A stretch of DNA of 64,000 bases from Balneolaceae bacterium. Lineage in GTDB: Bacteria; Bacteroidota; Rhodothermia; Balneolales; Balneolaceae. The notes below the pieces were generated by a model. That model saw only the letters and a list, made by a program, of their open reading frames with translations. It ran no database searches and had not been told where the DNA came from. Below, piece by piece: positions 1-8,015 of this stretch. The translations under genes were made by a program, and so were the position numbers. Location of the stretch: positions 1-64,000 of the forward strand of contig JAEPNO010000003.1 in assembly GCA_017643365.1 (NCBI GenBank), given 5' to 3'. The number at the start of each line of letters is the position of its first letter. Positions within the stretch are counted from its first letter, which is position 1.

Positions 1-181
1 GATAGAATTCCCGTGCAGGTTCAACCGCATCAGTAACTATGCCGGTATAAGTTCCCGAACTAACTAAAACAGTATCTTTTTCCTTTCCACAAAATTGTAA
101 GATAGTTAAGCTTATTAAAATTAAAGCTATAAAAACTAAAGGTGTTCTTATTCTTTTTTTTATTTCTTTAGGTTTAAACAT
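1..181 (-). CDS. N-terminus of an unidentified lipoprotein (partial)
   Basis: An ATG at 181 on the minus strand opens a frame that stays open to the window edge (about 60 codons). The product begins with a basic stretch (MFKPKEIKKRIR), a hydrophobic segment (LVFIALILISLTI) and then LQFC, which fits a lipoprotein signal peptide with the lipidated Cys near residue 31. The rest (GKEKDTVLVSSGTYTG) is too short to name. It follows the PII-like gene by 25 bases on the same strand, so it is probably the last visible member of the metal-efflux operon. A second periplasmic adaptor is possible from the location, but nothing seen proves it. Confidence 0.5.
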   Translation of the reverse strand, partial: MFKPKEIKKRIRTPLVFIALILISLTILQFCGKEKDTVLVSSGTYTGIVTDAVEPAREFY

Positions 182-206
182 AGATATAAAATTTTAAGTG
201 TTAGGT

Positions 207-539
207 TTATACAAGATGCAAAGGCTCTCCGTTTTTTACCCGATATGCTTCTTTTATATCTGTTACATAAATAATCCCATCAGCAGGGTTCGTTGTTTTA
301 GCATGCTTACAGATAAGAGCTATCACAGTTCCTACCTCCTCATTGTGGCAAACAAGCTCTAATTTTACAATCGGGCTGTCTGTAAAGTGAAAGTCCAAAG
401 ATGGAGAAGCGTCAGGATTTTTGTAGGCTCCTGTTCCTTCACCTTTAGATAATGTAACACTGTCGAACCCTTCCTCATTTAAAGATCCAACCACTGCTTC
501 TACTCTGTTTGGCTTAATAAATGCTTTAACTTCTTTCAT
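207..539 (-). CDS. PII-like signalling protein of the metal-efflux-associated group
   Basis: A 110-residue protein with the PII ferredoxin-like fold pattern: an N-terminal MKEVKAFIKPNRVEAVVGSL strand-helix, a central strand-rich part (residues 50-70), and a C-terminal DGIIYVTDIKEAYRVKNGE like the GKI(F/Y)V hairpin of PII proteins. It lacks the usual T-loop uridylylation Tyr sequence of GlnB. From family knowledge, divergent PII proteins (the PII-NG group) are encoded beside heavy-metal RND pumps, as here, directly downstream of the CusB-like adaptor. A role in sensing or adjusting metal or adenylate status in the efflux pathway is inferred from this position. It is cytoplasmic and unlikely to control nitrogen assimilation. 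Confidence 0.75.
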   Translation of the reverse strand: MKEVKAFIKPNRVEAVVGSLNEEGFDSVTLSKGEGTGAYKNPDASPSLDFHFTDSPIVKLELVCHNEEVGTVIALICKHAKTTNPADGIIYVTDIKEAYRVKNGEPLHLV

Positions 540-609
540 AATTCTGATTTTTAATTTGACCTTAACCGAGTTATTCTATCGGTTAAGGTTCTTTATTTCT
601 ATTCCTTCA

Positions 610-1812
610 TTAATGGCCGTGAGAAGTATTAGATTTATTCATCTCAGCGATTAGGTAATAGGCGTTATTCATAACCACCTGCGCACCTTCCGGAAGTGGC
701 TCAAACAATTTAACTTCCACCCAGTTACCTTGCTGAATTCCTGTGTTAACTTCCACGGGAGTAAACTCCCACTCTACTTCCCCATTTTCAAGTTCCTTAT
801 CAGCTAAAAATATCAACGATTTACCATCTTCAGTTACTATTGCATCTTCCGGTATTGCCCATACTTTTTCTGAGGAGGTTTGAATAGTTCCCGTGATATA
901 CATTCCGGGAATCAGATATTCCTGAGGGTCATCAATTTCGGCATGTACATGAACCGCCTTTGGCTCTTTCTCAAACTTCTTACCTACCGAATAAATGCTT
1001 GCCACTAGTTCTTCGTCCGGTGCCGACTCAACAGTAAACGAAATTTGTTGTCCTTTTTTTAATTGATGCACGTCTTTTTCATAAACCATGAAATCAGCAT
1101 GTATATGTTCAATGTTTATTATCTCAAATAAGGTAGCCTGTGGATCTACATATTGTCCGATCTGAATTCCAACATCTTCAACATATCCTTCGATAGGAGT
1201 GACAACAGGGATTCTTTCATAGATCGTACCATTCCGGATTTCCTCAGCATTCAAATTTAACTGCCTTAAACGAGCTTCAGACCCCATCACTTCAGCTCGA
1301 GTGGCTTCATATTCAGCTTCGGTTTGTTGGAACTGCTGCCCAGACCCAATTTCTTCATCGAATAATCTTTTTTGTCGTTGGTATTCTCTTTCTAAATAAT
1401 TCATCTGTCTCCAACTACGTACATATTCCGTTTGTACCTGGATAAGATTGGGGTGAGAGAGATAAGCAAGTACCTGGTTCTGAGTTACGAAATCACCTTC
1501 AATTACTTCAATCGAAACAATATTGGCTCCTAATACCGAAGTTACGGTCGCTTCGTGTTGAGGAGGCACCTCGAGTTGCCCATTGACCCTAACGGTATTT
1601 GATAATGATCTTTTTTGAAGTGTATCTAATTCAATTCCCAGTGCATTAAACTTTAATTCTGAAAGATGAACAGTGGATTCTTCCTCGCTTTCTACCTCAG
1701 AGGTATGTTCGAACGCAACATCTGTTAGCTCTTCTAATTCTCCTTGCGAGCATGCCGCAGTAATTAGAAAAAACACGCTAAAAAGTGATAAATAAATGTG
1801 CTCTGTTTTCAT
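610..1812 (-). CDS. CusB/CzcB-type periplasmic adaptor (membrane fusion lipoprotein)
   Basis: A 400-residue lipoprotein: signal peptide with LITAAC at about residues 16-21, then the biotinyl-lipoyl-like half motif (ATVTSVLGANIVSIEVIEGD, about 88-107), an alpha-helical hairpin (about 120-190), the second lipoyl half (IPVVTPIEGYVEDVGIQIGQ) and beta-barrel domains. This is the standard order of HlyD-family adaptors that bridge an RND pump and an outer-membrane channel. The gene lies 19 bases downstream of the CusA-TolC fusion, so the two are co-transcribed. The N-terminal part carries many acidic residues. No Met-rich metal-binding motif of CusB is evident, so the substrate could be Cu/Ag or Zn/Co/Cd. 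Confidence 0.88.
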   Translation of the reverse strand: MKTEHIYLSLFSVFFLITAACSQGELEELTDVAFEHTSEVESEEESTVHLSELKFNALGIELDTLQKRSLSNTVRVNGQLEVPPQHEATVTSVLGANIVSIEVIEGDFVTQNQVLAYLSHPNLIQVQTEYVRSWRQMNYLEREYQRQKRLFDEEIGSGQQFQQTEAEYEATRAEVMGSEARLRQLNLNAEEIRNGTIYERIPVVTPIEGYVEDVGIQIGQYVDPQATLFEIINIEHIHADFMVYEKDVHQLKKGQQISFTVESAPDEELVASIYSVGKKFEKEPKAVHVHAEIDDPQEYLIPGMYITGTIQTSSEKVWAIPEDAIVTEDGKSLIFLADKELENGEVEWEFTPVEVNTGIQQGNWVEVKLFEPLPEGAQVVMNNAYYLIAEMNKSNTSHGH

Positions 1813-1831
1813 AATGATTATTCCTGATTAA

Positions 1832-4800
1832 TTAATTTCTTGATGATTGTGAGTAGTATTGAAGGATATAGCGACTATCCAATAAGTCACCGAAGGCATC
1901 CCAGGCTTTCAGTTCAATATTGAGAGCGTCTCTTAGATTTTGCAAAAACATGATATAATCAATTGCTCCTTCTTGGTACGCGGTAATTGCTGCACTTTGT
2001 TGTTCCTCTGCCAGAGGTAATGCCTCTTGCTTGTAATAGGTCCAGGAGTTATTCCATTTGATGTAATTCTCTTTAGCTTGAGAGTACATGCTCCAAAAAG
2101 TTCTTTCAGCTTCTTCAAATTGATTTCGGTTAATCTTTGTATGAATCTGTGAGGATTGAGTTTTTCCAAGTTGTGACCAAAAAAACAATGGAACCCGGAT
2201 ACCAACTTCATAGCTGTAAAATCCAGTTTGACCAGAAATTTCCTGTGCAGAATAACTTGCTTCAAGACGAGGTAGAAAGGCACTTTTAATGCTCTTAGAT
2301 TTTGCTTCTGAAACCTCGATATTTTGCTCTGCTTTTCTCAAAAATGGATGCATACCAGAACTATCGAATTGGCTTACAGATATATCAAGCAACTCTCTGC
2401 TCAGATCTTCCGTTGTGTACAGCATGTCTCCGTTAAACCATTGATTAAATGCTGACACCGCAGCCCGATAATCCTGCCTTGCTTGATCGGTCTGGATTTT
2501 CATATCATTCGCCTGATTGACCAGAGACAAATACTCCAGTTTTGAACTAGCCTCTGTTTCCAATCGTAGTTCTGCGGCTCTTGTAATCTCTGAGTATTGA
2601 GCATATAGCTTATCCAACAACTCAAATTTTTGCAGAGCTGTATATACTTCCGCCCAGCTTCGTTGAACCTGTAGCCGGATTTGAGCTTTGGCAAGTTCCA
2701 GGTTGTCCTCAGCCAATTGCTGCTTAGCTCTTTGTAAGTTTATCCTAGATGGAATCCCAAATAGGTCAAATTCCTGAGAAATTCCGAACCTTGTATTAAT
2801 TCCATCATTGCCATTTCCCACTTCTTCTTTACCGGTAAATATCCCGGTTTCTCCAAAGTCCCAAGCTGATTTTTTTAGGGCTTTTTCACTTTCAATACTA
2901 AGTTCCGCTGCTACTATAGCTGGATAGTTTTCTAGTGCCTTGCTAACAGCTTGTTCTACGGTTAATGGTATTAAACTTTGAGTATTTAACTCCTGAGCCT
3001 GTAGATTTCCAGAGAATAAAAAGGTACCACCTAGAATCAATACAATAGAACTTACAGTTGCTGCTTTTCTATTCCGCCGTTTCTCCTGCCATCTTTCTTC
3101 AATGGCATAAAGAACGGGAAGTATAACTAGTGAAAGTAGCGTAGCGGAAATAAGCCCACCGATTACTACCGTTGCTAACGGGCGTTGTACTTCGGCTCCG
3201 GCGGATGCTGAAAAAGCCATTGGAGTAAAGCCCATAATGGCAGCTGTTGCTGTAAGTAAAATAGGTCTTAGTCGCTCTTGCGTACCTGCCAAAATTCGTT
3301 CTTTCAAGTCAGCAACCCCTTCTTCTTTTAATGAATTAAATCTGCTAATAAGCACAAGCCCATTTAGTACTGCTACTCCAAAAAGTACAATGAAACCAAC
3401 TCCGGCAGAGATGCTGAACGACATTCCTCTCAGCTCCATAAAGAAAACTCCCCCGATTGCTGCCAGTGGAATGGCCAGGTAGATCATGACCGATTGTGCG
3501 AAAGAGTTGAGGGCAAAATAAAGCAGTACAAAGATCAGAAAGAGTGCAATAGGTACTACAATGCCAAGCCGACTTTTTGCCCGTTGCAGATTTTCGAATT
3601 CTCCACCATAGGTGATATAATATCCCGGAGGTAAGGAAAGTTCGGCATCAAGCCTGTCCTGAATTTCAGAAACCAAAGACTCAACATCACGACCACGAGC
3701 ATTTACGCCAACATAGGTTCTACGGAACGTATTGTCCCGAGATATCTGCATTGGTCCGGGCTGGTAACTTATATCAGCAACTTCTTTGATAGGAACCTGT
3801 GTGCCATTCTCAAGGTCGATGTATAGGTTTTGAAGATCTTCAATTCCAGTTCTGAACGTTTCATCAAAACGAACCACCAGATCGAAACGTTTTTCACCTT
3901 CGAACACAACTCCGGCTACACCTCCGGCAAAAGCAGTACTAACGTAATCGTTTAGTTTTTCAATAGTAAGACCGTATTGTGCTACTTTATCACGATTATA
4001 CTGAACCGTTATCTGAGGTAGCCCGGATATTCTTTCGGGACTTACATCCCCAACTCCGGGAACCATTTGAATGATCGAAGCCATTTCATTCACTTTTTGG
4101 GAAAGTATTTCTAAGTCTTCCCCATACAGTTTAACCGCAATATCCTCCCTTACGCCTTCCAATAGCTCATTAAACCGAAGTTCAACTGGTTGAGTAAATA
4201 CCAGATTCACTCCTACGAGAGATTCATCAAGTGTAGCTTTAATTTTATCGATAAGCTCATCTTTAGAATCAGCCGAAACCCAACTGTCTTTATCTTTATT
4301 TAGTATGATGTACATATCTGCAATATCAAATGGCATTGGGTCAGTAGGGATATCTGCAACACCAATACGAGCAGTAACGGTTTCTACTTCCGGGAACTCA
4401 TTAAGAAGTATTCTCTCAATTTTTTTGGATACTTCAATCGATTCTGTAAGACCGCTACCTGGCCTTATCAGAGCTTGCATTGCAATATCACCTTCATCTA
4501 GTTGTGGAATGAACTCTCCACCCATTCTCGTAAAAGTAAAAATAGCAGCAGCAAAAAGGATCACTGCCAGCCCAATAACCAATGCTTTTCGGTTCAGAGA
4601 CTGTATAATTACCGGACGGTAAACTTTTTGGATATGTTCTATAATCTTATTGCTGAATCGGTCTAGCGCACCTTCAATTCTTACAAACCAATTGGATTTG
4701 TTATTTGATGGTCGCATAACTACTGCCGAGATCATAGGTACATAGGTAAGGCAGAGAATAATGGCACCGAGCACTGCAAATCCGAAGGTAAAGGCCATTG

Positions 4801-6229
4801 GGCGAAACATTTTTCCTTCCACTCCTTCAAGAAAAAGAATGGGAGTAAATACAATGAGAATAATTAATTGCCCAAAGAACGCAGCGTTCATCATCGTGCT
4901 ACTGGCTTTATAAGAGATTTCGTCCATCTGCACTTTATTGAATGTGTGCTTTCCAGATTTTACCCTCTTTTGTATTTCATGAACTATGCCCTCCACAATG
5001 ATTACTGCACCATCTACGATGATACCAAAGTCGATGGCTCCAAGGCTCATAAGATTTGCCCAAACTCCAGTAGCCTTCATCAAAATAAAGGCGAATAACA
5101 AAGATAAGGGAATCAAGGAAGCTGTTATTAATCCCCCTCTCAGGCTACCAAGCAGTAATACTAATACGAATACGACTATTAATGCACCCTCGATCAAGTT
5201 TTTAGAAACCGTACTCGTAGTTCTCCCGATCAATTCACTTCGGTCAATGATGGGTTCTATGTGTAATCCTTCGGGCAATGAGTTTTGTATCTCAGCAATA
5301 CGATCACGAACCCTGTTCACTGTAGCATTGGGGTTTGAACCTTTCAGCATCATGATTATTCCACCGACCGCTTCTTCTCCGTCTTGTGTAAAGGCTCCAT
5401 AGCGGGTCTGAGTACCAAATTTTACTTCGGCGACAACATCATTAATTGTAATGGGCAAGCCCCCTTCATTTTTAACCACGATATTTCTTATGTCATCGAG
5501 CGTTCGTATAAGCCCTTCTCCACGAATAAAATTAGCCATACGATTTTTCTCAATGTATGCGCCGCCAGTATTTGTGTTATTCTCTGCAAGAGCTTCATAC
5601 ACTTCCGAGATCGTAATACCCATTGCATTGAGTTTCTCTGGATTGAGTGAGACTTCGTACTGCTTAATGCCTCCCCCAAATGAGTTTACCTCTACGACTC
5701 CTTCCAGCATCACCATCTGTCTTTTTATGATCCAGTCCTGGATGGTTCTGAGTTCGTTTGGGGTATATTCTGACTGAAATTCTGGATCTACTTTTATTGA
5801 ATACTCATAGATCTGACCCAATCCACTGGAAATGGGACCCATTTCGGGGCTTCCAAACTTATCGGGAATAGTTTCACCCAGTTCGTTTAGTTTTTCTTGC
5901 ACAAGCTGTCGGGGTAGATAGGTCCCCATATCATCTTCAAAAACGATAGTAACTACAGAAAGACCGAAACGGGAAATAGAACGTATTTCGGTGACCCCCG
6001 GTAAGTTTCCCATTGCAAGTTCAACGGGATACGTCACAAATTGCTCGATGTCTTCGGTACCTAGGTTTTCAGATACTGTAATTACCTGAACCTGATTATT
6101 TGTTATGTCGGGTACGGAACCGAGGTTAATGGTCAGCATAGAATAAATGCCAACACCAATTAAGGTTAGGACAAACAAGCTGATGATAAACTTGTTCCTA
6201 ACGGAAAACGAAATAATTTTATTGATCAT
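1832..6229 (-). CDS. CusA/CzcA-type heavy-metal RND pump fused to a TolC-type outer-membrane channel
   Basis: A 1465-residue protein. Residues 1 to about 1045 form a complete heavy-metal RND pump: 12 predicted membrane segments, two large periplasmic loops, and the TM4 proton-relay motif with acidic residues (GAIDFGIIVDGAVIIVEGI, about 395-413). Residues about 1078-1465 are a TolC-family channel (PLTVEQAVSKALENYPAIVA near its start, long coiled-coil helices). Between them (about 1050-1077) lies a basic stretch RRNRK, a hydrophobic stretch and LQAQ, which looks exactly like a signal peptide with its cleavage site. A normal CusA is about 1040 residues, so the extra 400 are a fused CusC. Such long CusA proteins occur in Bacteroidota. 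Cleavage into two proteins is an inference. The gene heads the operon with the adaptor and the PII-like protein. Confidence 0.9.
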   Translation of the reverse strand: MINKIISFSVRNKFIISLFVLTLIGVGIYSMLTINLGSVPDITNNQVQVITVSENLGTEDIEQFVTYPVELAMGNLPGVTEIRSISRFGLSVVTIVFEDDMGTYLPRQLVQEKLNELGETIPDKFGSPEMGPISSGLGQIYEYSIKVDPEFQSEYTPNELRTIQDWIIKRQMVMLEGVVEVNSFGGGIKQYEVSLNPEKLNAMGITISEVYEALAENNTNTGGAYIEKNRMANFIRGEGLIRTLDDIRNIVVKNEGGLPITINDVVAEVKFGTQTRYGAFTQDGEEAVGGIIMMLKGSNPNATVNRVRDRIAEIQNSLPEGLHIEPIIDRSELIGRTTSTVSKNLIEGALIVVFVLVLLLGSLRGGLITASLIPLSLLFAFILMKATGVWANLMSLGAIDFGIIVDGAVIIVEGIVHEIQKRVKSGKHTFNKVQMDEISYKASSTMMNAAFFGQLIILIVFTPILFLEGVEGKMFRPMAFTFGFAVLGAIILCLTYVPMISAVVMRPSNNKSNWFVRIEGALDRFSNKIIEHIQKVYRPVIIQSLNRKALVIGLAVILFAAAIFTFTRMGGEFIPQLDEGDIAMQALIRPGSGLTESIEVSKKIERILLNEFPEVETVTARIGVADIPTDPMPFDIADMYIILNKDKDSWVSADSKDELIDKIKATLDESLVGVNLVFTQPVELRFNELLEGVREDIAVKLYGEDLEILSQKVNEMASIIQMVPGVGDVSPERISGLPQITVQYNRDKVAQYGLTIEKLNDYVSTAFAGGVAGVVFEGEKRFDLVVRFDETFRTGIEDLQNLYIDLENGTQVPIKEVADISYQPGPMQISRDNTFRRTYVGVNARGRDVESLVSEIQDRLDAELSLPPGYYITYGGEFENLQRAKSRLGIVVPIALFLIFVLLYFALNSFAQSVMIYLAIPLAAIGGVFFMELRGMSFSISAGVGFIVLFGVAVLNGLVLISRFNSLKEEGVADLKERILAGTQERLRPILLTATAAIMGFTPMAFSASAGAEVQRPLATVVIGGLISATLLSLVILPVLYAIEERWQEKRRNRKAATVSSIVLILGGTFLFSGNLQAQELNTQSLIPLTVEQAVSKALENYPAIVAAELSIESEKALKKSAWDFGETGIFTGKEEVGNGNDGINTRFGISQEFDLFGIPSRINLQRAKQQLAEDNLELAKAQIRLQVQRSWAEVYTALQKFELLDKLYAQYSEITRAAELRLETEASSKLEYLSLVNQANDMKIQTDQARQDYRAAVSAFNQWFNGDMLYTTEDLSRELLDISVSQFDSSGMHPFLRKAEQNIEVSEAKSKSIKSAFLPRLEASYSAQEISGQTGFYSYEVGIRVPLFFWSQLGKTQSSQIHTKINRNQFEEAERTFWSMYSQAKENYIKWNNSWTYYKQEALPLAEEQQSAAITAYQEGAIDYIMFLQNLRDALNIELKAWDAFGDLLDSRYILQYYSQSSRN

Positions 6230-6365
6230 AAAAGGGTAGTACTTTTTTTTGCAAAGCCACTTGTTCTATGCCATGCAGAAAAGTGCGCATAGAAAACCAT
6301 TGGCTTCATTAAATTTTAAATGTGCATCAAGAAGATGCTTGAGAGCTCAAAGAAAGGAGTAAGAG

Positions 6366-6842
6366 CTAATTTTGTAGTACTACTGTTTTTAAAGAAAGGG
6401 CAGATTGATACGTTGCATTGGAAGGAGTGAACGAATGCGTTTGTTCGAATGCTGAGTTGGAGAGATAAGAATTAACTTGATTATTTTGTAATAATAAAGA
6501 CTCTAGAGCAGAGTTTTGATAAAACCGATTTGTGCGGTTATCCTTAATACAAGTTTCAGCAATTTCTACATCATAATGATCTGGAGAATCATTATGATAT
6601 TCTACACCTTCATGCTCGTGATGATTTGTCTCTGTATGTAAGATATGTTCACTCGAAATGCTTATTGGGAGATCACATTTGGTTTCAATATTAACCGAAC
6701 CATCCGATTCATAGCAGTAAATTAGGTATTCACCTAATCCATGAACACTAAATGTGTGCCATCCTGTTGCCAGCAATATTAATGCTGAAATGATTTTCTT
6801 CGCTATTTTATATCTTTTCGATTGCATTGGATATGCTACCAA
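6366..6842 (-). CDS. Small exported protein of the metal-efflux operon, His/Cys-containing
   Basis: A 158-residue protein with a basic N-terminus and one hydrophobic segment (IISALILLATGWHTF, about 19-33), so it is exported or anchored. A Met at residue 6 (6827) gives a more compact signal peptide and may be the real start. The mature part holds a His/acid-rich patch (HTETNHHEHEGVEYHNDSPD, about 89-108) and three Cys, plausible metal ligands. It lies about 136 bases upstream of the CusA-like gene on the same strand and is likely the first gene of the operon. I do not recognise a family. Metal chaperoning or sensing in the periplasm is inferred only from the His patch and context. Confidence 0.6.
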   Translation of the reverse strand: MVAYPMQSKRYKIAKKIISALILLATGWHTFSVHGLGEYLIYCYESDGSVNIETKCDLPISISSEHILHTETNHHEHEGVEYHNDSPDHYDVEIAETCIKDNRTNRFYQNSALESLLLQNNQVNSYLSNSAFEQTHSFTPSNATYQSALSLKTVVLQN

Positions 6843-6982
6843 TATAATGCTACTAAGAATGCAATCCTTACACTTTAATGTTTAAATGTTATCGGATTTT
6901 GTATGTCAGTAATAATGCTATTGAACTTTCCCAGAAGCTATTTTTACTAAAATTTCATTATGTCATCAAAAAATATATTTCG

Positions 6983-6990
6983 TATCTTTG
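6983..6990 (+). promoter_or_regulatory. Bacteroidota-type -7 box upstream of tRNA-Arg
   Basis: The octamer TATCTTTG matches the TAnnTTTG -7 element of Bacteroidota housekeeping sigma factors exactly. It sits about 125 bases upstream of the tRNA on the same strand. The -33 region (about 6957-6963) is weak, so a long leader would be transcribed. Confidence 0.4.
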
Positions 6991-7065
6991 GAGTCTTCTC
7001 AGGAAATTATCTGAGGTTTGACTTATTGACTGTGGAATTCCCAAATTTCCCTTTGTTCCCATCTA

Positions 7066-7089
7066 GTGGGTACATTTGAGGGTACAAAA
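7066..7089. repeat. Short direct repeat (GGGTACA twice) upstream of tRNA-Arg
   Basis: GGGTACA occurs at 7068-7074 and again at 7080-7086, exactly 12 bases apart and on the same strand. Short tandem direct repeats of this size near a tRNA gene resemble arm-type binding sites of tyrosine integrases. No integrase gene is present, so this is only suggestive. Confidence 0.4.
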
Positions 7090-7114
7090 TTTAGAAAACC
7101 TTAAAAAACAATAT

Positions 7115-7188
7115 GCACCCGTAGCTCAACTGGATAGAGTACCTGACTACGAATCAGGCGGTTAGAAGTTCGAATCTTCTCGGGTGTA
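7115..7188 (+). tRNA. tRNA-Arg (anticodon ACG)
   Basis: The cloverleaf can be drawn by hand. The acceptor stem GCACCCG pairs with CGGGTGT (one G-U). The D arm contains AGCTCAACTGGATAGAGT, the anticodon stem-loop is CCTGA-CTACGAA-TCAGG with anticodon ACG, and the T arm is AGAAG-TTCGAAT-CTTCT. The discriminator is A at 7188. CCA is not encoded. The gene is intact and stands alone. It marks the left edge of the accessory region, as tRNA genes often do for integrated elements. Confidence 0.95.
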
Positions 7189-7197
7189 CACCTAAAT

Positions 7198-7235
7198 AAG
7201 CCTCGTCGAAATTCACATTCGGCGGGGCTTTTTTT
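7198..7235 (+). terminator. Rho-independent terminator after tRNA-Arg
   Basis: A 13-base stem (AAGCCTCGTCGAA with TTCGGCGGGGCTT, two G-U pairs) with a 7-base loop is followed directly by a run of T. It lies 10 bases after the tRNA and would end its transcript. Confidence 0.85.
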
Positions 7236-7267
7236 ATACCCCATTCTCAGGTGGTTAGAATAATTTT

Positions 7268-7287
7268 GGGGCAACAATGGGGCAACA
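7268..7287. repeat. Short direct repeat (GGGGCAACA twice) downstream of tRNA-Arg
   Basis: GGGGCAACA is present at 7268-7276 and 7279-7287 with an 11-base period. Together with the GGGTACA pair on the other side of the tRNA, this resembles integrase arm sites flanking an attachment site, or the scar of a lost element. No integrase is visible in the window. Confidence 0.4.
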
Positions 7288-7318
7288 GAATTGAATGGCT
7301 TTTTTAGCTAACACTCTT

Positions 7319-7500
7319 GTTACAGATTTCAATTCTGTAACGCCAGTCCGGAGACTGCCTACCGGCAGAGGAAGGCTTCCAAATTGCATCACGAAAGTGG
7401 ATTACGTGTCGAGGGTAAATGTAAGTCTGGAGACTTACTTGGCTAAACTTTTAAGTCACAGACTTAAAAGATCTTGGGTTAATCAGGTTAGAATGGAAGC
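7319..7500. repeat. Hairpin cluster, copy 1 (repeat family H)
   Basis: This 476-base gap between the tRNA and hipB is filled largely by a run of separate perfect inverted repeats: GTTACAGA/TCTGTAAC (7319-7341), CAGTC/GACTG (7344-7357), GTAAGTCT/AGACTTAC (7421-7438) and CTTTTAAGTC/GACTTAAAAG (7448-7470). Several share an AGTC...GACT core. The stretch from GGCTTCCAAA to GTAAGTCT (about 7374-7428) is closely related to 10152-10208. The last part, ending in GATCTTGGG, is related to 9483-9555. A 72-codon open frame across it is not credible as a gene. See also the other two copies. Confidence 0.7.
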
Positions 7501-7577
7501 TCAGCGAACATAAAACACTGCTAATCAGTATTCTATGTATGATTTTTCATTCACTATTTATTATATTTTAGTATAAT

Positions 7578-7593
7578 GCATGATAAATCATGC
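7578..7593. promoter_or_regulatory. Candidate HipB operator 1 (perfect palindrome)
   Basis: GCATGAT-AA-ATCATGC is a perfect 7+7 palindrome about 72 bases before the hipB start. It overlaps the region right after a TATAAT-like sequence (7572-7577). HipB-type antitoxins repress their own operon through such palindromes, so this is a likely operator. Confidence 0.5.
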
Positions 7594-7624
7594 GCATTGT
7601 AATTAACTCTAATTTCGATTAACT

Positions 7625-7642
7625 TGAATGAGATTTCATTCA
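7625..7642. promoter_or_regulatory. Candidate HipB operator 2 (palindrome)
   Basis: TGAATGA-GATT-TCATTCA is a perfect 7+7 palindrome with a 4-base spacer, 22 bases before the hipB ATG. Its sequence differs from the first palindrome, so the two may not bind the same protein. Confidence 0.45.
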
Positions 7643-7664
7643 TTAATGGTGTAAATATTGTGTT

Positions 7665-8012
7665 ATGACTGATAATTCATTCAAAAATTGGGATTCCATG
7701 AGTGACAAAGCTCTTGCTGAGCATATCGGTGCATTTATCAAGCATCATCGCATGGAGCAGGACAAGACGCAGAACGTTTTAGCTACAGAAGCTGGAATCA
7801 GTCGTTCTACTTTAAGTCTGCTCGAACGCGGAGAAACCGTAAACCTCTCTACATTGATTCGAGTGCTCCGAGTACTGGACCAGTTACAGGTGATGAATTC
7901 TTTTACCATTCAGGAAACTATCAGCCCCTTGGCTTTAGCCAGAATTGAAAAGAAAAAGCGGAAAAGAGCTACCGGGAAAAGTCATGATTCTATCACTGAA
8001 ACAGATTGGTAA
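7665..8012 (+). CDS. hipB: HipB-like antitoxin, XRE-family DNA-binding protein
   Basis: A 115-residue protein with a helix-turn-helix of the XRE/Cro type: the stretch TQNVLATEAGISRSTLSLLE (about 36-55) has the typical Q...A...G(I/V)S...S..E pattern. The C-terminal tail is basic (KKKRKRATGKSHD) and probably disordered. It ends 3 bases before the HipA-like gene, the standard antitoxin-toxin order, and is expected to bind the toxin and repress the operon through the palindromes upstream. Confidence 0.88.
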   Translation: MTDNSFKNWDSMSDKALAEHIGAFIKHHRMEQDKTQNVLATEAGISRSTLSLLERGETVNLSTLIRVLRVLDQLQVMNSFTIQETISPLALARIEKKKRKRATGKSHDSITETDW

Positions 8013-8015
8013 ATC

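Noticed and set aside
7295-7513. A 72-codon open frame downstream of the tRNA
   Set aside because: It runs across several palindromes of the hairpin cluster and encodes no plausible protein pattern.
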